This document shows positions 49,137 to 57,331 of a DNA stretch of 64,000 nt, piece by piece. The translations under genes and the position numbers were made by a program. Numbering within the stretch: position 1 is the stretch's first letter; each line of letters begins with the position of its first letter. The stretch is from Niallia sp. Man26 (GTDB lineage Bacteria > Bacillota > Bacilli > Bacillales > Cytobacillaceae), in assembly GCF_022049065.2 (NCBI RefSeq), contig NZ_CP095743.1, positions 1,999,001 to 2,063,000 of the forward strand. Reading direction: 5' to 3'. The notes beneath the pieces are model-generated. The model saw only the letters and a program-made list of their open reading frames with translations, did not search any database and had not been told where the DNA came from.

Positions 49137-49874
49137 TTATAAGACACTTTTATATGTTCTTCCGCCATCTAACAGCAAGATTTGGCCATGCACATATTTG
49201 CCTTCCTCACTGCTTAAATATTTTACCGCCTGACAAACATCAATTGGTGTACCAAGCCGTCCAATTGGAATGGCTTTTTTCAGCTCAGCCTTTGATTGTT
49301 CTGTCGGATATAAAATATCGAGCATATCTGATTCAATTACCCTTGGTGCGACAACATTTATATTTATATGGTTATTTCCCAATTCTTGAACAAGGGATCT
49401 CATTAACCCAAATGCCCCGCCCTTTGAGGCCGTATATTGGATTCCGCCGCCAGTGCCAGTAATAGCAGAGCCTGATCCAATAATAACAATGCTTCCGCCG
49501 CTCTCGATCAACGGATATATGAATTTAATGCTGTAAAAAAGACCGTGCAGGTTTACAGCCAATGTTTTTTGCCAAACAGCCCAATCCATCTCAAGTAAGC
49601 TGATTGATTTTGTAATACCTGCTGAGTAAACAAGTGTGTGAATGGTGCCAAACCTCTTTTTTATTTGTTCTGCAAGGAGTTCGATACTTTCCCAAGAACT
49701 AGCGTCTGCTTCCAATGGAATAAGAGTACTTTGGCCGTTTTCTAGAACTAACTGTTCCAAGGATTGTTTATTAATATCTGCAACAGCAACCTGATGTTTA
49801 TCTGCTGCATAATGTAACGCAATTTCCTTGCCGATGCCACTTGCTCCGCCTATAATAAGAATATTTTTTTTCAT
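49137..49874 (-). CDS. SDR family oxidoreductase
   Basis: A 245-residue short-chain dehydrogenase. Cofactor motif IIGGASGIGKEIA, VYSAG (NAG-like), the catalytic serine in VIIGSGSAITG, and YTASKGG with Y and K. The C-terminus GKYVHGQILLLDGG is typical. It likely oxidises or reduces a polyol or keto sugar for the PTS operon. GAGGTG lies 6 nt before the ATG at 49874; a GTG three codons upstream is unlikely. Final gene of the operon, 22 bp after the second SDR gene. Confidence 0.9.
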   Translation of the reverse strand: MKKNILIIGGASGIGKEIALHYAADKHQVAVADINKQSLEQLVLENGQSTLIPLEADASSWESIELLAEQIKKRFGTIHTLVYSAGITKSISLLEMDWAVWQKTLAVNLHGLFYSIKFIYPLIESGGSIVIIGSGSAITGTGGGIQYTASKGGAFGLMRSLVQELGNNHININVVAPRVIESDMLDILYPTEQSKAELKKAIPIGRLGTPIDVCQAVKYLSSEEGKYVHGQILLLDGGRTYKSVL

Positions 49875-49896
49875 ATACAGCACCTCAAATCATAAA

Positions 49897-50550
49897 CTAT
49901 TCTTCATCCAAATAAGCTGAACATGCTAGTAACGTCTTATTTGCTACTGCTTCGATCATGTGTCTTCTACTCTTTAAAGGGAGTGACTGATCATGTAGCT
50001 TAACAGGAACACAAACTTCCTTCACCTTTATGCCCTTTTCTTTAAACTCTTTTGCCAAGCCCTTTGTAAATGAGTTTAATGCACTTTTGGATGCCGCATA
50101 ATGAGGACCAATATCTCCTGTAAATGCCGCTTGTGAAGTTATATTAATAATGGTTCCGCTGCCATGCTCTATCATGGCTGGGAGAATTTCCTGACAGCAT
50201 AGAAAAGGTGTATCCAGATTTCTTTGAAAAGCAGCTAACCATGTCTGTGGTGTCAGCTGATCAATTGTAAAGCTATCCTTCTTTTCTGCCAGATTGATGA
50301 GAATATCTATTTTTTTATCTTCTGCGATGATTTTATTGACTACCGTTCGAACCTCTTCACGTGAGTCCAATTTACTTATAATAGTGGTTGTATTCACATA
50401 ATGCTGATTGGAACCTGCTGTATTTTCGCTAAATTGATGACTCCAAACCTTAGCGCCATTCTTTACAAGCTTTTCGCAAATAACGGTACCAAGACTATCA
50501 TCCGCTCCTGTTACAAGTACTATTTTTTCATTTAACCTTAAATCAACCAT
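49897..50550 (-). CDS. SDR family oxidoreductase, atypical cofactor loop
   Basis: A 217-residue short-chain dehydrogenase. The glycine motif is VTGADDSLGTVI rather than the usual TGxxxGIG; the catalytic serine is in IINITSQAAFTG and YAASKSALNSF has Y and K. The C-terminal substrate lid is short and lacks the usual DGG ending. It may prefer an unusual cofactor or be a partner of the adjacent SDR. GGGGGAG precedes the ATG, and the zinc dehydrogenase gene ends 14 bp upstream. Confidence 0.85.
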   Translation of the reverse strand: MVDLRLNEKIVLVTGADDSLGTVICEKLVKNGAKVWSHQFSENTAGSNQHYVNTTTIISKLDSREEVRTVVNKIIAEDKKIDILINLAEKKDSFTIDQLTPQTWLAAFQRNLDTPFLCCQEILPAMIEHGSGTIINITSQAAFTGDIGPHYAASKSALNSFTKGLAKEFKEKGIKVKEVCVPVKLHDQSLPLKSRRHMIEAVANKTLLACSAYLDEE

Positions 50551-50564
50551 TGCTCCCCCTCTTT

Positions 50565-51632
50565 CTATGGTGTTATTAGCACTTTCAAAACACTTGCAGT
50601 AGGATTATGTGCCGTTGCGATTGCTTTATCTAACTCTGCTAACGGAAAGCGGTGGGTAATCATCCTTTCTACATCAAACACTTTATTTTTCAACATATAC
50701 ACAGCTTTTTCATAATTATATGGATTGGAAGAGTAGGAGCCGATTACTTTAATTTCATCCTTAAAAAATTTTGCTGCAGGTATGGCTACCTCTGTGTCTT
50801 TAAATGGTGCAAAAACTAATACGGTCCCGCCTCTTGCAACACATTCCAATGCTTCAGGTAAAAGAGAGGAAATGCTGGCGGAAATGATGATGATATCTGC
50901 TCCCCTTCCATTTGTCAGCTCTAATACTTTTTCTGCTACATTTTCCTTTTGACTGTTAATAGCCTCATCAGCACCGAACTCTAGTGCTTTATCCAAACGA
51001 AAAGGATTAATATCACTGACAATAATGTTGGAAGCATATAAGGCTCTGGCAATTTGTACTTGCAGGAGGCCAATTTGGCCAGCGCCCATAATAAAAATCG
51101 TATCTCCTGGGTGTGTATCTATTAATTCAAAGCCATGAAGACAGCAGGCGATTGGTTCGACAAGCGCTCCTTGTTCATAGCTCATTCCGTTTGGAAGTAG
51201 CCCCATCGTATGTTTTACATGCAATGCTGGCACACGGATATATTCAGAAAATCCTCCTGGATCTAGATTGGTTTGTTTAAATTGCGCACATAAGCTGAAC
51301 GAACCTCTCTTGCAATAATGGCAGGTGAAGCATGGAACATGGTGAGCGACAAATACTCTATCACCCACTTTGTAATCCTTTACTTTAGCACCTGTTTTCA
51401 CTATTTCCCCTGAAACTTCATGGCCAAGAACAGTTTCAGGCGGCACTGTTTCGTCGATTACTTTATGAATATCTGTGCCGCATAGTCCGCAATACTCCAT
51501 GCGAATTAACACTTCCTCGTCACCGATAGTAGGAATATGCCGGTCTTCATAGTTTATTTGTTCCTTGTTATAGTAAGCAGCAACTTTCATCGGCAGTGCT
51601 CTGTCATTTTGACTGTACGGTTTCACCTTCAT
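50565..51632 (-). CDS. Zinc-dependent polyol/alcohol dehydrogenase (MDR family)
   Basis: A ~355-residue medium-chain dehydrogenase. Catalytic-zinc ligands are in EYCGLCGTDIHK (C) and VLGHEVSGE (H, E); the structural-zinc cysteines are in CFTCHYCKRGSFSLC. The NAD-binding motif is IMGAGQIGLLQ. Layout fits sorbitol, galactitol-1-phosphate or butanediol dehydrogenases. AAGGA precedes the ATG at 51632, overlapping the upstream gene by 29 bp; ATG at 51590 is an alternative. In this operon it likely oxidises the PTS product. Confidence 0.92.
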   Translation of the reverse strand: MKVKPYSQNDRALPMKVAAYYNKEQINYEDRHIPTIGDEEVLIRMEYCGLCGTDIHKVIDETVPPETVLGHEVSGEIVKTGAKVKDYKVGDRVFVAHHVPCFTCHYCKRGSFSLCAQFKQTNLDPGGFSEYIRVPALHVKHTMGLLPNGMSYEQGALVEPIACCLHGFELIDTHPGDTIFIMGAGQIGLLQVQIARALYASNIIVSDINPFRLDKALEFGADEAINSQKENVAEKVLELTNGRGADIIIISASISSLLPEALECVARGGTVLVFAPFKDTEVAIPAAKFFKDEIKVIGSYSSNPYNYEKAVYMLKNKVFDVERMITHRFPLAELDKAIATAHNPTASVLKVLITP

Positions 51633-52062
51633 GCTTTTCACGTCCTTCTGCTTGTGCTTTTATTATGGTTAATAATTCTTGATACCCTTCGAGCTTATTA
51701 GAAATCCAATAGCGGCCTCCTAACAGACGGAAATTGCCAATTCTGATAAAGGATTTTCCTACATATCCATAATCTTTAACGGTAAATTCTGTGACCTCTT
51801 GCCATTTATACTCATGCTTTCGCCAAAACCCAATAAATGCGATTGCCTCAGAAGTGACAGTAATTTGCGAAGGGTTATTTAAACCAATAACAGAGGAAAC
51901 AAATAATAGAGGCATCACGATTAAAACAAGCAAATAAATACCCTCTGAACCATTATTTATTAGGCTGTTTATAGCCCAAATAAACATGCCAATCATTAAA
52001 ATCACAGGAAAAATAATAGAAAACCAAAATACTGTTGTACTGTAGCGATAGTGCTTCATCAT
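51604..52062 (-). CDS. Two-helix membrane protein with PH-like domain
   Basis: A 152-residue protein: two membrane helices (residues ~10-60; FSIIFPVILMIGMFIWAI and YLLVLIVMPLLFVSSVIG) followed by a beta-rich domain (QITVTSEAIAFIGFWRKHEY, KWQEVTEFTV, GNFRLLGGRYWIS) that resembles bacterial PH-like domains. Unrelated to sugar metabolism by sequence, yet it sits inside the operon after the EIIB gene and its terminator-like hairpin, and the dehydrogenase gene overlaps it. Function unknown. GGAGGAG precedes the first of two ATGs. Confidence 0.7.
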   Translation of the reverse strand: MMKHYRYSTTVFWFSIIFPVILMIGMFIWAINSLINNGSEGIYLLVLIVMPLLFVSSVIGLNNPSQITVTSEAIAFIGFWRKHEYKWQEVTEFTVKDYGYVGKSFIRIGNFRLLGGRYWISNKLEGYQELLTIIKAQAEGREKHEGETVQSK

Positions 52063-52076
52063 CTCTCCTCCATTTT

Positions 52077-52117
52077 AAAAAAGCAAAAAAACACAACATC
52101 GTTTTTTTGCTTTTTTA
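52077..52117. terminator. Terminator hairpin inside the PTS operon
   Basis: AAAAAGCAAAAAAAC and GTTTTTTTGCTTTTT pair across an 8-nt loop between EIIB and the membrane protein gene. On the minus strand the T-run makes it a terminator, so expression of the dehydrogenases may be reduced relative to the PTS or driven separately. Confidence 0.75.
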
Positions 52118-52121
52118 TCGC

Positions 52122-52400
52122 TTATTCTAAATGGCTAATAATCTTTTCCATATCTGCATCAATTCCAACCCCTGTCAAAAAAGAGATTGTTTGTATAACT
52201 GGTGTTCCGCCTGTATTACTTACTGGTGTTGTTGTGACAATTAAATCTGCACCTGCCGCTTTAGACGGCACCTCCGATACTTTACATTGCTCCACAATAA
52301 CATTCAATCCTTTGTTTTTTAATATTTCTTCTATTTTTTTCGCTACGACTGTGGATGTGGCAACTGCTGTACCACAGGAAACCAAGATTTTTTTTGCCAT
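52122..52400 (-). CDS. PTS EIIB component, galactitol type
   Basis: A 92-residue phosphotransfer protein. The phosphorylated cysteine is C9 in ILVSCGTAVATS, the P-loop typical of the galactitol/ascorbate EIIB fold. It receives phosphate from EIIA and passes it to the sugar in EIIC. AGGAGG precedes the ATG; the EIIC gene ends 24 bp upstream. Confidence 0.94.
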   Translation of the reverse strand: MAKKILVSCGTAVATSTVVAKKIEEILKNKGLNVIVEQCKVSEVPSKAAGADLIVTTTPVSNTGGTPVIQTISFLTGVGIDADMEKIISHLE

Positions 52401-52424
52401 TGTAATTCCTCCTATAATAAATAA

Positions 52425-53840
52425 TTAAGCTTTAAAAGCAGTTTCATCTTCCTCTAGTTGAACAGGCTTTAATGTCTTCGCATCTAATCCCATTTCTTTC
52501 GCATATTGTTTTTTAATGTCATTTCTGACCCAATACCAGAGCGAGGCGTACAATATCGCAGCTATAATCGCACCGATAAAGTATGGATTGCTTGGGTCAA
52601 GCAATCGGACGATAATCCATGGAATGACGTGTGATCCTAAATCTATACCAGAAATTTGTGTAGCTCCCTCTGGGAAATCAAAGCCGACTGCTCTTCCCAT
52701 CGTTGTTGCTAAATCTGCAAGATTAGTAGCAATAAAGAAGACGATCATCAAGGTGACGATACTGTTAATAATGCCGCGGATAATATTGCCGCGTGCTGCT
52801 GCGACTGCCCAAACGACTGTAAAGGGAAGTACTGCAAAATCCGCAAAAGGCAGCATACCGTTATATGGTAAAATTACAGCTAATAATAAGGTAATAGGAA
52901 CCATGATTAGTGCAACCGCCATATTTGATGCTGTTCCGATAACAATCGCTGTATCAAGCCCAATATAAACATTCTTACCAGGGAACTTTTTATTGATTAA
53001 GTCGCGGGCTCCTTCTGAAATAGGGATTAGTCCTTCCATTAATAGAGCTACCATTCTTGGCATCAAAATTAATACTGCAGACATCTGAATCCCTAATGTT
53101 AGAATTCCTTTAGCATCGTATCCGCCCAGAAAACCAATCAGCAATCCAAGCACTAATCCCATTACGAGGGGCTCTCCAAAAATCCCAAATCTTTTCTTTA
53201 ATGTTTCAGGATCTGCCTCGATTTTATTAATTCCTGGTATTTTATCCACAATCCGGTTGCTAGCATATGTGATGGGAGCAAAGTTAACTGTTTCCGAGTG
53301 AGCCATTGAGACTCCTTTTAACCCAAAGTGGTGTTCTACAGCTGGAGCAGTCCAGTCCGCCAATTTGAGGGTTATCGCAGAAACAATTAAGCCAACAGCA
53401 ATTGCTAAAATCATGTTATCGTAGGCATAATAAGTGACCGAGGCAGCGAAGATTAAATGCCAGAAGTTCCAAATATCAACATTTAGTGTTTTTGTTAAAT
53501 TCGTTGACAGCATGATTACATTTAAAACCAGTACTAATGGAATCATTAATGGTGCTACAGGCGTTCCAAAGGAAATAGCAGCACCGATTGGCCATCCCAC
53601 ATCAAGAATATCTAAATTTAATCCTAATTTCTCTACCATCGCTTGGGCAGCTGGTCCGATTGCCCCCGATAAAAGCCCGATAACAAGATTTACACCTATG
53701 AAACCAATCCCAATGGTTATACCTGCTGTAAATGACTTTTTAAAGCCTTGCTTTAACAGTAAGCCAAATACTGTCATAATGATCGGCAGCATAATAGATG
53801 GACCTAAATCTAATACAAAATCTACAGCTTGCTTAATCAT
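52425..53840 (-). CDS. PTS EIIC component, galactitol type
   Basis: A 471-residue permease of the GatC family with ten or so membrane helices. Recognisable blocks: DLGPSIMLPIIMTVFGLLLK at the start, GIGFIGVNLVIGLL, VGWPIGAAISFGTPVAPL, and RMVALLMEGLIPISEGARDL, the family substrate-region. The substrate is probably a polyol. A candidate catabolite-responsive element lies just upstream of the gene, between EIIA and EIIC. Confidence 0.95.
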   Translation of the reverse strand: MIKQAVDFVLDLGPSIMLPIIMTVFGLLLKQGFKKSFTAGITIGIGFIGVNLVIGLLSGAIGPAAQAMVEKLGLNLDILDVGWPIGAAISFGTPVAPLMIPLVLVLNVIMLSTNLTKTLNVDIWNFWHLIFAASVTYYAYDNMILAIAVGLIVSAITLKLADWTAPAVEHHFGLKGVSMAHSETVNFAPITYASNRIVDKIPGINKIEADPETLKKRFGIFGEPLVMGLVLGLLIGFLGGYDAKGILTLGIQMSAVLILMPRMVALLMEGLIPISEGARDLINKKFPGKNVYIGLDTAIVIGTASNMAVALIMVPITLLLAVILPYNGMLPFADFAVLPFTVVWAVAAARGNIIRGIINSIVTLMIVFFIATNLADLATTMGRAVGFDFPEGATQISGIDLGSHVIPWIIVRLLDPSNPYFIGAIIAAILYASLWYWVRNDIKKQYAKEMGLDAKTLKPVQLEEDETAFKA

Positions 53841-53859
53841 AAAAAGACCCCCTCACAAT

Positions 53860-53873
53860 AGATAGCGCTTACA
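53860..53873 (-). promoter_or_regulatory. Candidate catabolite-responsive element (cre)
   Basis: TGTAAGCGCTATCT on the minus strand fits the CcpA pattern TGNAANCGNTNNCW. It lies between the EIIA and EIIC genes, so it could work as a roadblock within the operon. Confidence 0.6.
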
Positions 53874-53894
53874 TTTCTGGTGAAAAAAAAAGTG

Positions 53895-54371
53895 CTAAAC
53901 ACTTATCTGATTTATTTCCCTGTCTAATACAGAAAGCAGTTCTTTAGCAGATGCTGCATTTTTCAACTGGGACATGGCAGCTTCATTTTGAAAGACACCC
54001 ATTAACCGTTCGAGCATCACAAGCTGTTTAGTAGGTTCAGATATTGCTAACATCAAGACAATCTCCACATTCACTGGTGTATCTGTACTGCCCATTACGA
54101 TAAATTCTACTGGGTGCTCTAATACTGCCACAGCAATCATCGGGGTGACTACATGTTCTGGATCAGTATGGGGAATTGCCACGCCCATCGAAGCTAGAGG
54201 CAAGCCTGTTGGAAAAATGCTTTCCCTTTCTAAAATAGAAGCTAAAAAAGTATCTTTAACATAATTGTATTTCTTTAGCTTTTCATAAAGCCTCGTCATT
54301 ACCTCCTCCCTATTTGCAGCTTTAACATGCAATTGAATTACCTTTTCATCTAATTGAATTAACTTTTCCAT
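53895..54371 (-). CDS. PTS EIIA component, galactitol/fructose type
   Basis: A 158-residue PTS EIIA. The phosphorylated histidine is H68 in GVAIPHTDPEHV. LIQLDEKVIQLHVKAANREEV opens the domain; ISEPTKQLVMLERLM is the typical second half. It is first in the operon EIIA-EIIC-EIIB-membrane protein-ADH-SDR-SDR and is preceded by a TTGACT-N17-TATGAT promoter and shared operator. AAGGAGG precedes the ATG. Confidence 0.93.
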   Translation of the reverse strand: MEKLIQLDEKVIQLHVKAANREEVMTRLYEKLKKYNYVKDTFLASILERESIFPTGLPLASMGVAIPHTDPEHVVTPMIAVAVLEHPVEFIVMGSTDTPVNVEIVLMLAISEPTKQLVMLERLMGVFQNEAAMSQLKNAASAKELLSVLDREINQISV

Positions 54372-54410
54372 TGTTGTCTCCCTCCTTTCGTTTGTAGTGA
54401 TTTTTACTTT

Positions 54411-54434
54411 TGTTCAATAGCGTTACATTTGTAA
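54411..54434 (+). promoter_or_regulatory. Shared SorC-type operator, site 1 (PTS operon)
   Basis: TGTTC-N8-TACATTTGTAA read on the plus strand; its inner part TTACA-TT-TGTAA is an inverted repeat. It begins 2 bp downstream of the -10 box of the EIIA promoter, so a bound protein would block transcription start. Confidence 0.7.
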
Positions 54435-54436
54435 TC

Positions 54437-54465
54437 ATCATAAAATACAGAACCTGTTCAGTCAA
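54437..54465 (-). promoter_or_regulatory. Sigma-A promoter of the galactitol-type PTS operon
   Basis: TTGACT (54465-54460), 17 bp, TATGAT (54442-54437) on the minus strand. Both hexamers, spacing and distance to the operator are identical to the promoter at 59373-59401. Confidence 0.75.
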
Positions 54466-54527
54466 GACATTTTAAGAAAATTCTTATTATTTAATTTCGT
54501 CTATTCCTCTTATTATTTTAACTGCAC

Positions 54528-54556
54528 AAAAAAGCCTATTATTACTAGGCTTTTTT
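54528..54556 (-). terminator. Intrinsic terminator of the acetoin-dehydrogenase-like operon
   Basis: AAGCCTA-(7 nt)-TAGGCTT followed by a T-run on the minus strand, 14 bp after the E3 stop codon. Confidence 0.88.
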
Positions 54557-54569
54557 GTTGCGAATATGA

Positions 54570-55976
54570 TTAGATAGCCGAATGTATTTCTTTATTCGCT
54601 TTTGATTTGTAGACTGCATTCAGCGCTGCTTCATAGAAGGTTTCTGAAATTGTCGGATGTGGATGAATCATGGAAGCTGCCTCTTCTATTGTTCCTTCTA
54701 GGTACATAAAAGCTGAGGCGTTTGCGATCAATTCTGTTACATTTCCACCTGCCATAACGACACCGATAATCTCGCCAAACCTTGCTTCATAAATGATTTT
54801 AGTAAATCCTTCTGGCTGACCGGCACTTATTGCTTTCCCGCTCCCGCCAAAATTAAATGTCTCTATTTTCACGTCCATTCCTTGCGCTTTTGCGGCTGCT
54901 TCTGACAAACCGACAGATGCAATCTCAGGAAGGGTATAAATGCAGCGCGGCATTACTTTATAGTCAATAAGGTCTTTTCTTCCTGAAGCATTATTTACAG
55001 CAACTATTCCTTCTGCACTTGCAGCATGTGCTAGCTGCCATCCGCCAATGACGTCTCCGATAGCATACACATTTGTCATGCTTGTTTCCATTTGGCTGTT
55101 AACTTGAAGAAAAGGTCCGTTCGTTTCTAATGGAAGCCCTGTAACTGCTGATAGATTCGGCCGGCGCCCAGTACATACGATTAATATATCTGTGTGAAGC
55201 TTTTGCTCATTCCCCTTTTCATCCTCACAGGCTACTAGTTTCGTCCCTTCAGTTTCCTCTACTCTCTGCACTTTAGCATTTGTATGGATGGTAATCCCTT
55301 TTTTCTTGAGACTACTAGTTAAGAACTTGGAAGCTTCGATATCCTCTGTCGGGATAATCTTGTCAGAAGCTTCGATAATGCTTACTTCTGCTTGTAAGGC
55401 AGCAAAGATAGTTGCAAATTCTACTCCAATTACGCCACCGCCGATAATGACGACCGATTTAGGTATCTCTTCCAAATCGAAAACTGTATCACTAGTTTCA
55501 TAGGAAACAGTTTCTAATCCTGAAATCGGCGGCACCGCAGGGACAGAGCCAGTTGCAATAATGATTTTATTGCCCTTAATAGTCTCTTCCTTACTAGCGG
55601 ATTGAATCATTACTTTTCCATCAGGCAGTACTGTTCCATAGCCGTTATAAGCATCCACCTTTCCTTTTTTTAAAAGGAAAGCAATGCCGTTGCGAAGGCG
55701 TTTAACGACGTCATCTTTTCGGTTCTTCATTTTACTTAAAGATAACTGAAGCGGTCCTGAGTCAATTCCCCACTCTTTCCCTTTTTCGATTTGTTCAATA
55801 ATTTCAGCATGCTTTAAATATGTTTTGGAGGGAATACAGCCTCGATTCAAGCATGTTCCACCGAGAAAGTCTGCCTCAATAAGGGCTGTCTTTTGTCCAA
55901 GCTCTGCTGCATGCAGAGCCGCTGTATATCCACCCGGTCCTCCGCCGATAACAACAATATCATAGGTTTTCACCAT
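54570..55976 (-). CDS. acoL: Dihydrolipoamide dehydrogenase (E3)
   Basis: A 468-residue flavoprotein. FAD motif VVIGGGPGGYTAA; redox disulfide C42/C47 in GGTCLNRGCIPSK; NAD motif VVIGGGVIGVEFA; C-terminal HPHPTISETFYEAA with the catalytic histidine-glutamate pair. It reoxidises dihydrolipoyl groups of E2 and passes electrons to NAD. It closes the E1alpha-E1beta-E2-E3 operon, 8 bp after E2. Its genomic position makes it the dedicated E3 of this complex, hence the acoL-like label, though a function with acetoin is not proven. Confidence 0.93.
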   Translation of the reverse strand: MVKTYDIVVIGGGPGGYTAALHAAELGQKTALIEADFLGGTCLNRGCIPSKTYLKHAEIIEQIEKGKEWGIDSGPLQLSLSKMKNRKDDVVKRLRNGIAFLLKKGKVDAYNGYGTVLPDGKVMIQSASKEETIKGNKIIIATGSVPAVPPISGLETVSYETSDTVFDLEEIPKSVVIIGGGVIGVEFATIFAALQAEVSIIEASDKIIPTEDIEASKFLTSSLKKKGITIHTNAKVQRVEETEGTKLVACEDEKGNEQKLHTDILIVCTGRRPNLSAVTGLPLETNGPFLQVNSQMETSMTNVYAIGDVIGGWQLAHAASAEGIVAVNNASGRKDLIDYKVMPRCIYTLPEIASVGLSEAAAKAQGMDVKIETFNFGGSGKAISAGQPEGFTKIIYEARFGEIIGVVMAGGNVTELIANASAFMYLEGTIEEAASMIHPHPTISETFYEAALNAVYKSKANKEIHSAI

Positions 55977-55984
55977 TATACCTC

Positions 55985-57316
55985 CTATGCTAATAACTCA
56001 TATGGGTTTTCCAATATTTGCTTTAATTCTGTTAAAAACGCTGCGGCCGGGGCTCCATCGATTGCTCGATGATCAAAGGAGAGACTTAATGTCATCATTG
56101 GCCGAATTTCCAGACTGTTATTTATAGCTACAGGTTTATCCTGAATGCGGCCGACTCCTAATATGGCACTTTCAGGCTGATTAATGATCGGCGTAAAAGC
56201 ATCAACTGCATACATTCCAAGGTTGGAGATCGTAAAGGTAGAGCCTTTTAGTTGTTCTGGGAGCAGCTTATTTTCACGCGCTCTCTGTCCGATATCTTTT
56301 GCCGCCATTGTAACTGCAGTGAGTCCTTTTGAAGAAACGTCTTTAATGACTGGAACCATTAAACCGTCAGGAACCGCTACTGCCAAACCGATGTTAATTT
56401 CTCTGTACTGAACAATTTCGTCTCCTACTACAGATGCATTCACATGAGGATGACGACTTAATGCGGTCCCTGCCGCTTTTATGATAATATCTGTAAACGA
56501 TAAACGAAGGCCTGTTTGTTTTTCGACAACTGGTAAGAGGGATGTTCGCAGTTCTTTTACTTTGATCATGTCTGCTTCTGTGGTTAATGTAACATGTGGT
56601 GCGGTATAAGCGCTTTGTGCCATCCTTTCGGCAATAACTTTTCGAATCCCAGACATTTTCTTCCGTATTTCCATTGATTCTAGCACTGGTTCTGATTCCA
56701 TTGATTTTGCTGGCAGCGCTGATAATATGTCTGCTTTCACAATCTTGCCCTGTGCTCCGCTTCCAGCAACAGTATTTAAGTCCACTTGTGCTGCTGCTGC
56801 TATTTTTTTCGCAAGTGGTGTTGCCTTTGTATTATCTTCTAGTTGTAGCAACACATCTTTTTTATGAATGCGGCCGTTTGGTCCGCTTCCGTTAATGAAA
56901 ACTAAATCTAGTTTGTTTGTGCGGGCCATTTGCCGAGCAGCTGGAGTTGCCCGAGGTTTTTCTTCCGTTTGTATGTGATTATGGGAGAGTTCTTGTTGAA
57001 TAGAAACTGATTCTGCTTGTTCTCTCACGTCTGTTTCACCGCCAGCAATGCCTGGCGAATTGGCAGGCACTGCTTCACCCTTTGCACCGATATAGCCAAC
57101 AATATGGTTAACTGGTACCTCCGTGTCAACATCGACATATTTTTTTAACAACACACCATCATCATAGGCTTCTACTTCAATGTTAATTTTATCTGTCATT
57201 ATTTCAAACAGCGGTTCACCGATTTCGACAGTCTCTCCTTCTTCTTTAAACCACTGCAGAAGTGTCCCGACTGCCATCGTGCTGCTTAACTTAGGCATAA
57301 ATATTTCTTTTGCCAT
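55985..57316 (-). CDS. acoC: Dihydrolipoamide acyltransferase (E2) with two subunit-binding domains
   Basis: A 443-residue E2. Residues 1-77 form one lipoyl domain, lipoyl-lysine K43 in MTDKINI. Two peripheral subunit-binding domains follow: 122-159 (ATPAARQMARTNKLDL) and 164-201 (ATPLAKKIAAAAQVDL), both ending in a GxG(R/K)I-KxDI/V pattern. The catalytic domain (~215-443) has SFDHRAIDG near the end. The second binding domain is unusual. Acyl group probably acetyl. Between E1beta and E3 in the operon, with AAGGAGG before the ATG. Confidence 0.92.
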   Translation of the reverse strand: MAKEIFMPKLSSTMAVGTLLQWFKEEGETVEIGEPLFEIMTDKINIEVEAYDDGVLLKKYVDVDTEVPVNHIVGYIGAKGEAVPANSPGIAGGETDVREQAESVSIQQELSHNHIQTEEKPRATPAARQMARTNKLDLVFINGSGPNGRIHKKDVLLQLEDNTKATPLAKKIAAAAQVDLNTVAGSGAQGKIVKADILSALPAKSMESEPVLESMEIRKKMSGIRKVIAERMAQSAYTAPHVTLTTEADMIKVKELRTSLLPVVEKQTGLRLSFTDIIIKAAGTALSRHPHVNASVVGDEIVQYREINIGLAVAVPDGLMVPVIKDVSSKGLTAVTMAAKDIGQRARENKLLPEQLKGSTFTISNLGMYAVDAFTPIINQPESAILGVGRIQDKPVAINNSLEIRPMMTLSLSFDHRAIDGAPAAAFLTELKQILENPYELLA

Positions 57317-57331
57317 ATTGGCTTTCCCTCC

